Shown here piece by piece: positions 1 to 11,588 of a stretch of 64,000 nucleotides of DNA; position 1 is the stretch's first letter, and each line of letters starts with the position of its first letter. This DNA is from Theodoxus fluviatilis (Eukaryota > Mollusca > Gastropoda > Cycloneritida > Neritidae), in NCBI GenBank assembly GCA_034096865.1, contig JAWQFJ010001183.1, forward strand, positions 5,001 to 69,000, in the 5' to 3' direction. The notes under the pieces are model-generated. The model made no database searches. It was not told where the DNA came from and worked only from the letters and a program-made list of their open reading frames with translations. A program made the translations under genes and the position numbers.

Positions 1-477
1 ACCACTAGACATTTGCGTGGTAGTAACGTTGACAATGATACCACTAGGCATTTGCGAGGTAGTAACGTTGACAATGATACCACTAGACATTTGCGTGGTA
101 GTAACGTTGACAATGATACCACTAGACATTTGCGTGGTAGTAACGTTGACAATGATACCACTAGACATTTGCGTGGTAGTAACGTTGACAATGATACCAC
201 TAGACATTTGCGTGGTAGTAACGTTGACAATGATACCACTAGACATTTGCGTGGTAGTAACGTTGACAATGATACCACTAGGCATTTGCGTGGTAGTAAC
301 GTTGACAATGATACCACTAGGCATTTGCGTGGTAGTAACGTTGACAATGATACCACTAGACATTTGCGTGGTAGTAACGTTGACAATGATACCACTAGGC
401 ATTTGCGCGGTAGTAACGTTGACAATGATACCACTAGGCATTTGCGTGGTAGTAACGTTGACAATGATACCACTAGA
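1..477. repeat. 39-bp minisatellite, about 12 copies
   Basis: A 39-base unit beginning accactagacatttgcg repeats about 12.2 times from the first base of the window, so the array probably continues upstream. Copies differ at only a few positions (agac/aggc, gcgtgg/gcgagg/gcgcgg). Because 39 is a multiple of 3, two plus-strand frames stay open as 13-residue repeats. I see no sign that this is a real protein. Confidence 0.95.
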
Positions 478-785
478 CCACGTGCATTTATATGAAACAA
501 TCGGGTGTGTACGTTGATGGATGTCTTTCCAACTTTCCCTGTATTGTGGTATCCCTTCACAACCCTCCAACCAACCATGCAGTTCCCTGCATCCTAGGTC
601 CATTATTTACTCCGCTCTACGCCCAGTCGTTCAGCATGGGCAGTGTTTCATTTGCTTCCAACTCGATCGAGTCAGCTGCGCACCTTAACAGGGTTTTCGC
701 AACAAATAGCACACGTTAGAAAGATACAGTGATGTATAACAGTACAATAAATTCATATCTACGCGTCAGGACATCCTACAACCGT

Positions 786-1017
786 CAGATGAAGTAGCAT
801 GCAGAATCCACAGATGAAGCAGCATGCAGAAGCCACAGATGAAGTAGCATGCAGAAGCCACAGATGAAGTAGCATGCAGAAGCCACAGATGAAGTAGCAT
901 GCAGAAGCCACAGATGAAGTAGCATGCAGAAGCCACAGATGAAGCAGCATGCAGAAGCCACAGATGAAGTAGCATGCAGAAGCCACAGATGACGTAGCAT
1001 GCAGAAGCCATAGATGA
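786..1017. repeat. 25-bp minisatellite, 9 copies
   Basis: The unit cagatgaagtagcatgcaga plus agcca repeats nine times with single-base variants (gaagt/gaagc/gacgt), followed by a partial unit. The unit is not a multiple of 3, so the three minus-strand frames each read the same 25-residue cycle. The long open frames here are a by-product of the repeat. Confidence 0.95.
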
Positions 1018-1199
1018 TTTTTAATCCAGTGAGGCTATGGGCCGCCATGAGGACAGGTTCTGGCTGGACACAACACCACTGCCATGTCAAAAGCAGGAAC
1101 CGATCTGATTGGCTGTTTGAGGAAATGTCCGATGGACAGAACAGTGCTCTTGGGATTTGCCATTCTGAACACAGAGATATAGTATCTCTGACACAGGTT

Positions 1200-1905
1200 G
1201 GTCGGGTAGGGGCCGCTATTGCGGAGGGCCGCTATTGCGGAGGGCCGCTATTGCGGGATTTTTTTTAAAAACAAAAGTTCTTAGCCCATTTTGATTCGTT
1301 TGTCCTAAAACGCCTCAAAAACCATAATACTTTTGTTACTTTTTTTTTCAAACTTAGAATTGGTTTCGTTTTTTTTTCTATTGCGGGGGGCCGCTATTGC
1401 GGGAATTTTTGGGTCAAAAGTTCTTCAGGCCATTTTGATTCTTTTGTCATAAAACTCCTAAAAAACCATAAACTATTTGTTACTTTTTTTTGGAAAAAAC
1501 AAATTGCTTCGGGTTTTTATCAATAACGGGTGAAGCTTTATATTCTAACTCCATCTCACGTTTGACTCTCAACGGGTGGTCCCTACGCCCTAACTCCAGG
1601 GCCCGACGCTGATGTTGGACACAAACGTGACAAAAAGTAACGCGTCGGGGTTTAGGTGAAACTCCCCGGACAGGCTAAGTCAGTCAGGCGGGGTGGCGGG
1701 TGCGGCCTAGGCTGAGCGCTATCGGTAAAACCCGAAAAAATTTCTAATTTTTCCCCCAAAAGTTTCGAAAAAAAGTAACAAAAATATTATTTTTTTTTTG
1801 GCGTTTTAGGACAAAAGAATCAAAATGGCCTAAGAACTTTTGTTTAAAAAAAAATCCCGCAATAGCAGCCCTCCGCAATAGCGGCCCTCCGCAATAGAGA
1901 GCCGA
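1200..1905. mobile_element. Foldback/MITE-like element with long terminal inverted repeats
   Basis: The left end (about 1200-1360) reads ggccgctattgcgg repeated, then a stretch containing aaaagttcttag and ccattttgatt. The right end (about 1735-1905) is the reverse complement of the same order, ending in gcggccctccgcaatag. The inverted arms are about 140 bases with some differences. The left arm is partly duplicated in direct orientation at 1380-1480. There is no coding capacity, so this looks like a non-autonomous DNA transposon. I could not settle the exact ends or a target-site duplication. Confidence 0.7.
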
Positions 1906-3343
1906 CCCCGGTTAGTCACGTGACTTTGTCTCCACATTCCAATGATTTTACCAATCAAAATTCAACATGATCAAAAGACCATTGAGAGTTAAAAGAGACG
2001 ATTCTATTTCACTCCAATTATTTATCGTGATAGATAAACACAAATTTGGTGTTCTAATAAAACTAATCTATGAGATTTTCAGGAAATCATTTGAGAACTA
2101 CTTTTAGCGCGAACATCGTCTATAAGGTTGCAAACTGCCTTGAGCACGTGCGATTGTGTATATAGTAACACACGCAATATTTGGACCTACTATAAACGCA
2201 GCGAAAAGGATTCCTATGCCTCTGGGCTGGTTTCGTGAATCTATGGTTATACTCTCGCAAGTAAATGCTTTCTGGCCGGAACCTGTGGTCTAACTGCCTT
2301 CACACTGTTTGACGAGCTCCTGGAGTCCACACTTCGATCATTCGTGTATCGACTGATCTAGAAGGAAGATTTTACTCACTGTTGTCTGTGTTGAACGTTG
2401 ATCGAGTGGAAGTTTCTTCTGTAGGAATCCGTCCGATTCCGAAGTTCGATATCATCGGAGAGCTCAGAAGCAGTTTTTCTAAGTTTAATCCTTCTAAGCA
2501 TACATTAAATTAATGATTCCTCATCAGTAAAAGCACTCAGCGGGTTTCTGTGTGTATCGGTCCAAAAGATTATGCAGACGGGATTGGTTGCCTTACTCGC
2601 TCAATGAAGTATAATTGTTGCTGTTGTATTCAAAGTCCTTATAATTAGTAGAGTTCACAATATTACACTCTTGTGATTCGAATTTTACCGCATACAAGTT
2701 TTACATTTATGGGAAATCGATGTTTAGAAAATGAATTGACGAAAAGATGGCTGCCAGTATCGAGTGTATCACAACAAGCGGAGGAATACACTCAACGATG
2801 TGGTATGCCATTCAGCGTGGCTGAGACTCAGTGTTCAGAATGGTGGTATGCATGTTATGGAAGAATTAAGGCTATCACGTGACCAACCTGTTGCTGAGAC
2901 TATATTCACTAGTCTCAGCCACGCTGAATGGGGATTTGTGAGCGCGATATTTCCAATGGAAAAGGTATAATTGCCATAAAATTGCCACATCTGAAAGCAC
3001 CCAAAACATGTTTTGCGACTTGCAAGCGCTATATATATTTCCTATGGAAACGGCATAGTTGCCAGAAATATGTTCACTTGTGAGGAGGCCTTGTGGCAGA
3101 GAAAAGAAAAGTTGTGGTAACGGTTGACCGATCGATAATATTTTTCCTGCTCACGGGCACACTAAACAAAAAATCCTTTTAAAAAGAAGAAGAAAGAAAT
3201 CGATGGTAAACAACATACTACATGTCGTCCCATGTATTTCCTATGAGCACTTACAAATATTTAGGCCTATATATTAAACAAACTCAAAAAAGCTTTTAAC
3301 AAAGAGAAAATTTGATTTATGTCCAGATAAATCTACGTATTAG

Positions 3344-3345
<2 letters not shown>
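1906..3345. other. Unique-looking intergenic DNA, no gene seen
   Basis: No convincing coding exon, RNA gene or long repeat was recognised. The one structured site is a perfect 21-bp inverted repeat at 2808-2828 and 2911-2931. The rest is AT-rich with short open frames only. Confidence 0.5.
2808..2931. repeat. Perfect 21-bp inverted repeat with 82-base spacer
   Basis: Arm ccattcagcgtggctgagac+t at 2808-2828 is exactly reverse-complementary to 2911-2931. The spacer is 82 bases. It could be the ends of a very short inverted-repeat element or a transcribed hairpin. Nothing nearby decides between them. Confidence 0.75.
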
Positions 3346-3378
<33 letters not shown>

Positions 3379-3421
3379 ATACACGCACACACACACACAC
3401 ACGTACACACACACACGTACA

Positions 3422-3458
<37 letters not shown>

Positions 3459-3482
3459 ACACACACACACACTCACGCACAC
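3346..3482. repeat. (CA)n microsatellite with (CACGTA) interruptions
   Basis: An almost continuous CA repeat interrupted several times by cgta or cgca. Confidence 0.95.
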
Positions 3483-4227
3483 AGAGGATCGAGCCTCTTT
3501 GATGCAGCCCTCTGGATTATGTACGGTGGTCATGATCGAGTTCCACAGACTGGCCACACTACTGGACTTGTCCGAGGAGAGGGGTGCGGGGAAATACAGC
3601 GAAGCTTGCGGGCCACAGCATCTGATTGAGGGCGTATATATTTTAAACTAGAGCGCGCATTGCCTTGCCAACTGCTGCAAAAGTACCCGAAATCCTGCAA
3701 ATATCGCCTTTAATTTTTTTAATTGTGCTCCGTTTTTACTTTTCCCCCTTTCTTTTATTCCTGAATATTCGCTGTCTTTCCCAAACCCCTCTTTTCAGAT
3801 GAGTCTACTATATTGAGTGTGGTTCGTCAGAGCAAAGACACTATATAGTGTTTTTGGTCAGAGCAAGATCTTAATTTCTCCGACGCTGTTTTCACACAGG
3901 ACGTATCGTGTCTCCTAGCCGATTGTAGCAAATACAATGTTTTGGACAAAATCCACAAATAGCGCCTATGTGCATGCACCATGATTACATTTCGTATTTC
4001 CGCGCCTGAATAGCCTATACATGTTCTGTCTTTCCCGCGCAGTTCTTCTCGGACGAGTCCATGGGCGCGTTTGTTCGGCAAGTGGCTCGCCTCGATGGCT
4101 AGTCGAGGACGAGCGAGACGCACCTACGGTTAATGAGCGAGAAACGTAGGCAACGCCTAGCTCTCGATATTCTACGGCTAACAATCGCGCCCGATATAGC
4201 GTGGCCCGCCATTGGAAGTCATTTTCT

Positions 4228-4339
4228 TTCTTTCTTTCTTTCTTTCTTTTTGTGTGTGGCCATGTTACCTTAACCGACTGAACTCTAAAAATATTTAGCT
4301 TAGTACCTTAACCACAGCCCCCCCCCCCCCCCCCCCCCC
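4228..4339. repeat. (CTTT)n tract and a poly-C run
   Basis: A short tttc repeat near 4228-4250 and a run of about 22 C at 4318-4339. Both lie within 220 bases upstream of the TRIR start codon. Homopolymer length is prone to assembly error. Confidence 0.85.
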
Positions 4340-4432
4340 TTCTTCCTTTGCACGAGCTGGAAAGGTCACGCGGGAAAGGTCATGTATGTTCTAATGTCAA
4401 GGACATAGCGCCGTGGCACACAGGAAAACAAA

Positions 4433-4714
4433 ATGGCGAACCGTGATCATTCTCACCACCGCAGAGGAAAACACTTCTCAAGGAGACACCACCCTGCCCC
4501 TGAGCCTGTCAGGAACAAGTTTGCCAATGACGGCAGTTTCTTGGAACAAATGAAGAAGATGTTAGAGCAGCAAAAGAAGACTGGAACGGCCTCAAACGCA
4601 CCGACTACAGCTGCAAGTTCAGCAACAATTACCGCCACACCGGGCAGCAGTACGACGACAGCATCACCTTTGTCATCATCACAAAAAGACGCTACTCCCA
4701 CCTTTTCCAGTATA
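4433..4714 (+). CDS. TRIR: TRIR exon 1 (94 codons)
   Basis: Starts at ATGGCGAACC and ends ...agtata before donor gtaagc (4715), phase 0. It encodes the His/Arg-rich N-terminus, the FANDGSFLE motif, a short Lys/Glu/Gln helix-like stretch and a Ser/Thr-rich linker. Confidence 0.9.
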
Positions 4715-6161
4715 GTAAGCAGCCTCAAAGTGTGCTTTTCAATCTAATTGTACATAATATATTCTCATATTTATTGCATTTCACCCTTTTTTCCATTGCT
4801 GATCGGTGATCCTTCGAATTTTTCAGACTGGCACGACGTAAAGATAAATATTGCATTGCTCACGATGAATCAGACTTGACCTCTGCATTTAACTTGCATC
4901 TGATTTTTGCGGATGATAGACCAAGCTGTCCAGTTGGAATGTTGCTCATCGAGGCGATTCTGGACGGTGTCGCAGGGACTCGAACTTCTTACAAATTAAT
5001 ATGACTGAGAAGAATCGTCGACTCTACATTTCCTCATCAGAAATATAAAACATTAACATGGACATTTGATATTGCGATTTTGTGGTACCACTTCGCTTCC
5101 CACCCTGGAGATGTGCTGGGCACACTTGGTAAGGCAACGTGATCACCTTCAGTGTGAAGGCCAGGATGAGTATGAAGTCTCTACAGAGCAGGTCAGTTTC
5201 TCGTGCCTTTAGTCGAGTGCTTCTCTTACGGTGCAAGCTTCTTTCTACAGACGGGGAAACGGAGGGGTCCGCCCACTCTGAAAACTGGCATGGTCAAGAA
5301 GGTCAAGAAAGAGGAAGCTGAAGTGAGTTGTTGCTTGTAGCCTGCCTACTTCAAGGTGCTCCAACGTCCAGCGGTAACGTAACGATACAAAGCACCCTGT
5401 GCATGCTGATCTCTGGCAAGGATCCATGGGTGTCTATGGGTTTTGCCTTCTCCAATGTTTGAAGAATTGTTTAGCCAGCTGTTATCTAACAGCCCTTACT
5501 GAACAGCTCCAGGAGCTAAATTTTGTTTGGTGTAACAATATTATGCAGGGTTTTTCTTTTTGGTAGAGACAGACAATCTCACATTCAATAATTCGTGATC
5601 CATTGATTGTGTTTCAAAAGTATCCATAAAAACAGCATAATAGTTGTTCTAGGTGAGTGAATTAAGTCATATGCATACTTCAAAGCACTTCCTTTACATA
5701 TTAAATGATGAATTTAGAGTGGAGTTAAACCACAAACTGTTTCTCTTTCTGGCATGGTCATCTTCAATACAATTATTTTCAAACAATTATGAATTAATTT
5801 TGAAAATTATGTGAATGAAGATAAGCTTATTGAATCGCTGGAACCACGCAAAATTGTAGGAGTAGCTTATGAATACTGTAGTGACTTGTCTCGATGTCTA
5901 CCAATATAGTGCTGATAATAATCTCATGAACAGGAACCACCCGTCAAAAAGTAGCATGCAAATGCATTTCTTAAATTCTACTTCTTTGCAGAAGGACCCC
6001 AAATTTTTAGTAAAATCACTTGCTGATGAGTGTCAATATGAATGTTATGATATCGGCGCAACTATTTAATGAAGTTGTCAACTTAATAAATTTTCAGCAT
6101 GTGTCTTATTCTTTGGTGTTATTGTATTCAAAAGATGTGTATTTCATTATTTTAGGCAGGA

Positions 6162-6241
<80 letters not shown>

Positions 6242-6566
6242 AAACCTCTCTTGCTAAATTACGTTTATGTCTGCCAAATGCTTTTTAAAAACATGCTCTT
6301 TTCAGTTAACTAAACATAACCCCTTGAAGATATTTTCCTGAGCCTAATTGACAAACATGATGCCAAAACTCTTGTGCTTGCATGTGTGTGTGCATGTGTA
6401 AGTGTGTGCATGCATGTGCATATGTGTATGTGTTTGTGTGTGTGCTCAAGTTGTGTGTGTGCTCTTAGTGTGTGTGCTCAAGTGTGTGTGTTTGTGTTAC
6501 TGCTTCAGTGCTTGGGTCTTGGTCAAATCTGTCTGTCTCTGTCTCTCTCCTCTCACTGTCTCTGAC

Positions 6567-6624
<58 letters not shown>

Positions 6625-6645
6625 CCTCTCCCTCCCTCCCTCCCT

Positions 6646-6727
<82 letters not shown>

Positions 6728-6940
6728 ATCTCATCTAATGAATAACATCCTCAGTAGAATTAGGCTTTTGGTAAGAGCACAATTGAGATGAGATTGTATT
6801 TGTGTACATTTATCACATTTCAGGATTCTTCCTCCTCCTCGGACAACAAAGATAAGTGGAGCAAATATTTGGAGGAAGTGAAGCGTATAAAGGAGCAGTT
6901 GTGCATTGAAGGGGAAGAGGTTCGGCCACTGGTTAAGTAG
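4433..6940 (+). CDS. TRIR: TRIR: telomerase RNA component interacting RNase (3 coding exons, 156 aa)
   Basis: The spliced model joins 4433-4714, 5251-5322 and 6824-6940, all junctions in phase 0. Human TRIR (C19orf43) is described as an exoribonuclease that acts on telomerase RNA, and is 176 residues as I recall it. Family landmarks appear in the right order: FANDGSFLE (residues 30-38), a basic TGKRRG block followed by LKTGMVKK (from residue 95), then KWSKYLEEVK and the C-terminal RPLVK. The first third is rich in His/Arg and the middle is a Ser/Thr/Ala linker, so most of the protein is probably disordered. The first ATG lies in cacaaaATGGCG, a good animal start context. Introns are GT-AG; intron 2 holds CA and TC microsatellites. 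Identification rests on short conserved blocks and intron phase, not on a computed alignment. Confidence 0.9.
5251..5322 (+). CDS. TRIR: TRIR exon 2 (24 codons)
   Basis: Acceptor ctttctacag precedes the exon and donor gtgagt follows it, phase 0 at both ends. It encodes the basic TGKRRG...LKTGMVKKVKK block, which corresponds to VGKRRGG...LKTGIV in the human protein. Confidence 0.9.
6160..6245. repeat. (CA)n microsatellite in TRIR intron 2
   Basis: A CA repeat with two caaaca interruptions, 5' of a GT-rich stretch. Confidence 0.95.
6371..6722. repeat. (GT)n then (TC)n/(CCCT)n tract in TRIR intron 2
   Basis: Imperfect tgtg repeats (6371-6500) pass into a long TC repeat (about 6532-6722), with a ccctccct block in the middle. 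The tract ends about 100 bases before the exon 3 acceptor. Confidence 0.95.
6824..6940 (+). CDS. TRIR: TRIR exon 3 with stop codon
   Basis: Acceptor tatcacatttcag precedes a Ser/Asp run, then KWSKYLEEVKRIKEQ, ending EEVRPLVK and TAG. The C-terminal RPLVK followed at once by the stop matches the human protein end. Confidence 0.9.
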   Translation, partial: DSSSSSDNKDKWSKYLEEVKRIKEQLCIEGEEVRPLVK

Positions 6941-7283
6941 GCTTCAGTTGTTGGCTGCCTTGCCCCCATCCTTGCATTTCTGCCATTGGTAGGGACAAGT
7001 GGATGTAGGAGATGGTGCGATCTCCACTTGCATCTGCCTTTTGCACCACAGCTCTTGGCAGTTCCCAGCCGCCTGGACAGGAAAGTGCAGTGTGCTGTAA
7101 CTTGTAAGTGTCGTGCTCTGTGATTGGTTGAGACATGAGGAAGGTGGTAGCATATGGCCTCGTTGGATTTGTGATGGAGTTCTTGTATGAACTGGTGTGA
7201 CAGTGAGGGAGATCAGGCACACCAACATTTACCATCTGTTTTTCATTATGTCATTGCCCTGCAGTGTATTTGATTTTGTCTGG

Positions 7284-7289
7284 AATAAA
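7284..7289 (+). promoter_or_regulatory. Candidate TRIR polyadenylation signal AATAAA
   Basis: This is the first AATAAA noticed downstream of the TRIR stop, about 340 bases away. Later ones occur near 8845 and 9205, so the true 3' end could be further on. Confidence 0.4.
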
Positions 7290-7299
7290 TCAACAGTTT

Positions 7300-9900
7300 C
7301 TTGTCTTTCATGATACAATCTTTTTTGTTTCAGATTGCTATTTTGTGATTTGGCCTTTTTTGTAATTTCTGTCAATCTCTTTCTTTTCAGTAGCTCTTAA
7401 AATGAAATTCCTGGAGTGACATATTCTATTTAGACATTGAAGAAGAAATGTTGTTAGTAGCATTTTCTTTTCTAAGGAGAAACATTTAGAACTGGTAGTC
7501 CTTGTAAATGCTGATATGATGCTTAGGTGAAGGCTGCCCTCCTATCAAACTTGACGAGTTTCAACCCTTGCTCTTAAGCACACAGCATTCAAATGTATGC
7601 TGATGTAGCTGAGTCATGTTTATAGCCTAAGTATACTATAAGAAATGCTGTGTAGCCTAGTATATTTGACATTGAAGATGGCAACATCTCCAACATGCCG
7701 ACTGACCGAGCTGGGCACAACCTCTCAGGTTGCATAAACCATTTGCATAGAAATTGAAAGGCCTTGTGCATCTTTGTAGTACAGTGACGATGTTGCTAAG
7801 CTGATGCCTTCCCTACTGTGATCTCTTCATGGCTTGATTACTTGTTTTTGCATGTTCTCTCAATGATGATTCTGTTATTTTAATCTTGCTCTCATGATGG
7901 TCAACTGTTTATCATAGTGACTGGGAAACTCAAGATACCCTACACCGCCACACTCGGTCCCATGAAGCCATTTTTGTACCTCCCCTGGCTGCCAGCGAAG
8001 GGTTAGAAATCTCCTGACACCCATTTTTCTCCTTGAGAACAATTTTAAGGAGGAATGCAGGCTTGAAGAGCGTATTCCATCACTGGTGGCCAGGGGCGGT
8101 GTGGGAATGGCAGCAAGGAGCAGAGTGTGGTGACATGGGTCAAAATGTTTTGGAGGTGCGAAAGCTGAGCATCATATCGAAGAGTGCTCCTGGCAGAGGA
8201 AAAGTGGTGGGCTTTGATCTCTAGGGAGTTTGAGATGGGTCTCTACCAACTCAGTGGTTTGGATGCATGAGGAGCTACACTGACTCGTGTACATACAGTT
8301 CATGCGGTGCTGGCTGTCAAGTTAAAACTGGATAGAGGTACAAATAGTTTCTAGAACAATTTGTGGCTACATCACACTCTCCTTCTGCTTTTTACTTTCG
8401 TGGTTTACAGTTAATTCTTCGTAAGTTGCGTTTTCTCTTCTCTCCCACCCCCAGTTTTAGGCTCAGAAAATTCCATTAGTGCAAGTATGAATGGGAGGAG
8501 TTAGACTTCAAAACTGTAATGTACAGATTCTAGCATTGGACTTTTTCATGGCTGGCAGCTGACGCACTGCACCTAGCCCATAGAGTTGCATCCTCAGGCG
8601 AGACAAAAAATTCACATTGCGTCATTCCACAATGGAGGAAGGATGGCCAAGCTTTTTGAAGTGATAGCTGCATTGGATTGAAGTATTTGCAGGAAAGCAA
8701 AGAGGATGCTGGTGCCTGGCTGTCTACCCTCATGACTTGCATATGTGTGTCTTGGCCTGGCTGATAACTTTTCTCTTAGACCAGTGGTCTGGAGGTAGGG
8801 AGCCCAGGGTCTGAGACATACTGTAGGTGCAAATAACTGTTTCTAATAAATGCCTTTCTCTGTCCTCTATATGTAATGATAGTAATACAGAATGGATCTG
8901 TACAATAATTTACACATCAAAAGATCTCTCTGCATCTTACTTAGGCAGTCGAGTGTTATTGCATCCAACTATAGTTCTCATTTTCATCATCACTGCTTTT
9001 AAGACAATGGCTGTATTGAGGGCAGGAGTTCATGACATGATTGATTCAGATAAGTGGGAACTAGTGTACAGTGCTGAGCAGCAGGAAGCTCTACTTTTAC
9101 AGTTCTTTGTGTACTGATCATCCCCCCTGCCTTTTTATTTACTGCACCAGCTGCAACATCACTTGTCACATCCTAGGTGTCTTTTGGGCCAGTGCACACT
9201 TTTGTAATAAACTTTTCAGAAACTTGCTTCAATTTGTTGTGTGTTTATGATAGTAGTGCCAAGTTGTTTGTCTTGAATGGATGTTGCTCTTCTGAGGTCT
9301 GTTTGTGAAACCTGTCGATTGAAAAAGGAACAACTTGAAAATTGCTGTTGCTGTTTCAGGCATAAGCAGCAAAATACATTTTAATATTCTCAGCTCTAAA
9401 CTAATATTAAGTAAAAAGAAGAATTCCATTATAAATTGATATTCATATCGATGTAACAAGAGTGGAGTGGCAAAGTTGTCCGAGGTCTGATTAATTTTGA
9501 AGAACTTCAGTTCTTTGCTAATCTGTTGAACTCATGATTGTCCTGCCAAAAATTGTTCTTGCATGAAATGTGCAGGCTCCAGTGCCCCACTGTGTTGTAA
9601 ATCCAATTTGAGCAAATAGACATTTGGATCCCTGAGCCAGGTGAAATATAAATCAATATTTGTTGGAAATATTACAGGTCACACACTCGGATGCTAAAAC
9701 TGATGATCAATGATGATGTCATTTTTGCATTAATTATCGTGGATTGTGTGTGTGTGTGTGTGTGGATTGGCTCCTATCTTTCCTTTCTGTGGCTTGGTGC
9801 CCCAGCCTGTGGGAGTAGTAGGACAAGAGACTTGTCGAGAAGTGAGACAACTGTCTCGGAGGAAGCCCATTTGTGTCTTCTAACTTATTTGGGGTCATTA
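7300..9900. other. Intergenic DNA downstream of TRIR, no gene recognised
   Basis: Scattered short open frames lack family resemblance or paired splice signals. It may include extended TRIR 3' UTR, since further AATAAA signals lie near 8845 and 9205. A short GT repeat sits near 9747. Confidence 0.45.
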
Positions 9901-10654
9901 TTTAATGATCGATCAAGTACCGTCAACCGGGGTGACAAAGGCTACTTCAGGAGAAACAAATTGGTCACACTTTGGATGCTTATGAACACCTTTTTTAATG
10001 GTTCTTGGGATTTTGATTGATATATTCCATCAAACACTCACTTTTTGGCTGTTCTGTCTTTGAAATAGAAGTGTAGAGAATGTATTTTGAGCTGAACTGG
10101 GCTTGTCCAAGATGGCTACTTTCAAATGCAAAAACAATTTTCAAACTTCTGTGTATCAACTGAAAGGTATGTTGATACTTTTTTTAAAATAGATTCATTT
10201 TGGCACTAAATCATATAATTATTTTATATGTAGTTACTACACTTGATTTTAGCACAATACGTGGTTACAGCTGGGGTGGCCTGTCACCCTAACTTTCAAT
10301 GCAAACATAGGGGTGACTTGGGCTACCCATAGGGATGTAAAGCTTAAGCACATAATTGGCACTTGGATCAACATTAAACCAAAACTGATCTATTTACACC
10401 AATATTATTAATATTCAGCTATGTTATAATGCACTTGAAAGTATATTTCTACTGCTCTGGAATGGCTTTGAAATGAAGAATGGCCTTTGGATTGTGTCTT
10501 CACATACCATATGGGTTTCTCTCTAAACCTAACGGTCATCAACAAAGCAATTTAGCAACCAACAAATTATCGTGCAAGACAGTAACAATGAATTCCAGTG
10601 GCCTATGTCACCTCCAGAAGGAGATGACTAAGTTTTAGCATGCATTTCATTTAC

Positions 10655-10690
10655 TGGCCCAAGTCACTGCATACTGGGGTGACTTAGGCC
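10655..10690. repeat. Imperfect hairpin in a region rich in ggggtgac/gtcacc words
   Basis: The strings ggcccaagtcact and ggggtgacttaggcc face each other across about 7 bases. Similar words occur at about 9915-9943, 10270-10330, 10600 and 10835. They may be internal repeats of a decayed DNA transposon. Confidence 0.35.
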
Positions 10691-11588
10691 ATCTCCTACA
10701 AAGCTCATGAAAAAAAAGCCATTTTAAAATAAAGTTATTGTACTTTTTTAATTCACCAGTCCCCCCAATATAACCCCAAAATAATCACATTTGAGTAATA
10801 CCTGGAGACGCTGCATAACAAGATTGCTCCAAAAGCAGCCTGTCACCCTGTCTGAGGGTAATGAATGATCTCACGGCAGAATTGCCAGACACTGAGCACA
10901 GGATCACTAGATTTAGAATCATGAGTTGCAGTACCACTGGATAGAGTGCACTGCTTTGATGACAGCTATGATAAGTACAGGAATAGAAGCAAAGGGCAGT
11001 ATGAGAATAATGAAAATGGACAACTACTGGAACACTGTACGGTACTGTTTACTCAACATTTGCATAGAACATTGCATCAACTGTGCAACTTGGGATGAAA
11101 GAGGGGAGTCAAATCAAATCCTGTGGAATAGAAAATAGACTGTAATGCCAGTTTACCTTCAATCAAGTGCCAAATGGCAAATTCCATCCTTGAACAAGAC
11201 TTGTCTATCAACACAACCAATTGTATGTGAAGGTGTACATGGATGCTCCTTGTTGGAGGGATGCTGATGTTTCTTTGTTTGGCACAGAAACCACAGTAGG
11301 TTCGGTTCCTAAGAGGAATTGTGGCAAACCAAGCTGCTAATTGTACACTTGTCCAAGGCAGTCTTGAGAATTATGTGGAGTTATGAGGCACTATAGGCTC
11401 CTCCACGTCTTGACCCATCACTAGACTGACTCGGTACATTCAGTGGAAAAGACACTTGCAGCTGATTCCACGAGTAAAATCATGAGAGTTTGGCATTCAA
11501 GTTCTGTGTCCATCTTTCTGTCCCCAAAAATGGAGATGAATAACTGTTTTGCACAAAATACTTCATAGGGCCATAGGCTAGGGATTGT

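Noticed and set aside
6374..6738. Long open frames rich in Ser-Leu or Arg-Glu on both strands
   Set aside because: They are translations of GT and TC microsatellites. The same holds for similar frames at 34053-34573, 38500-38902, 42074-42934 and 54196-55219.
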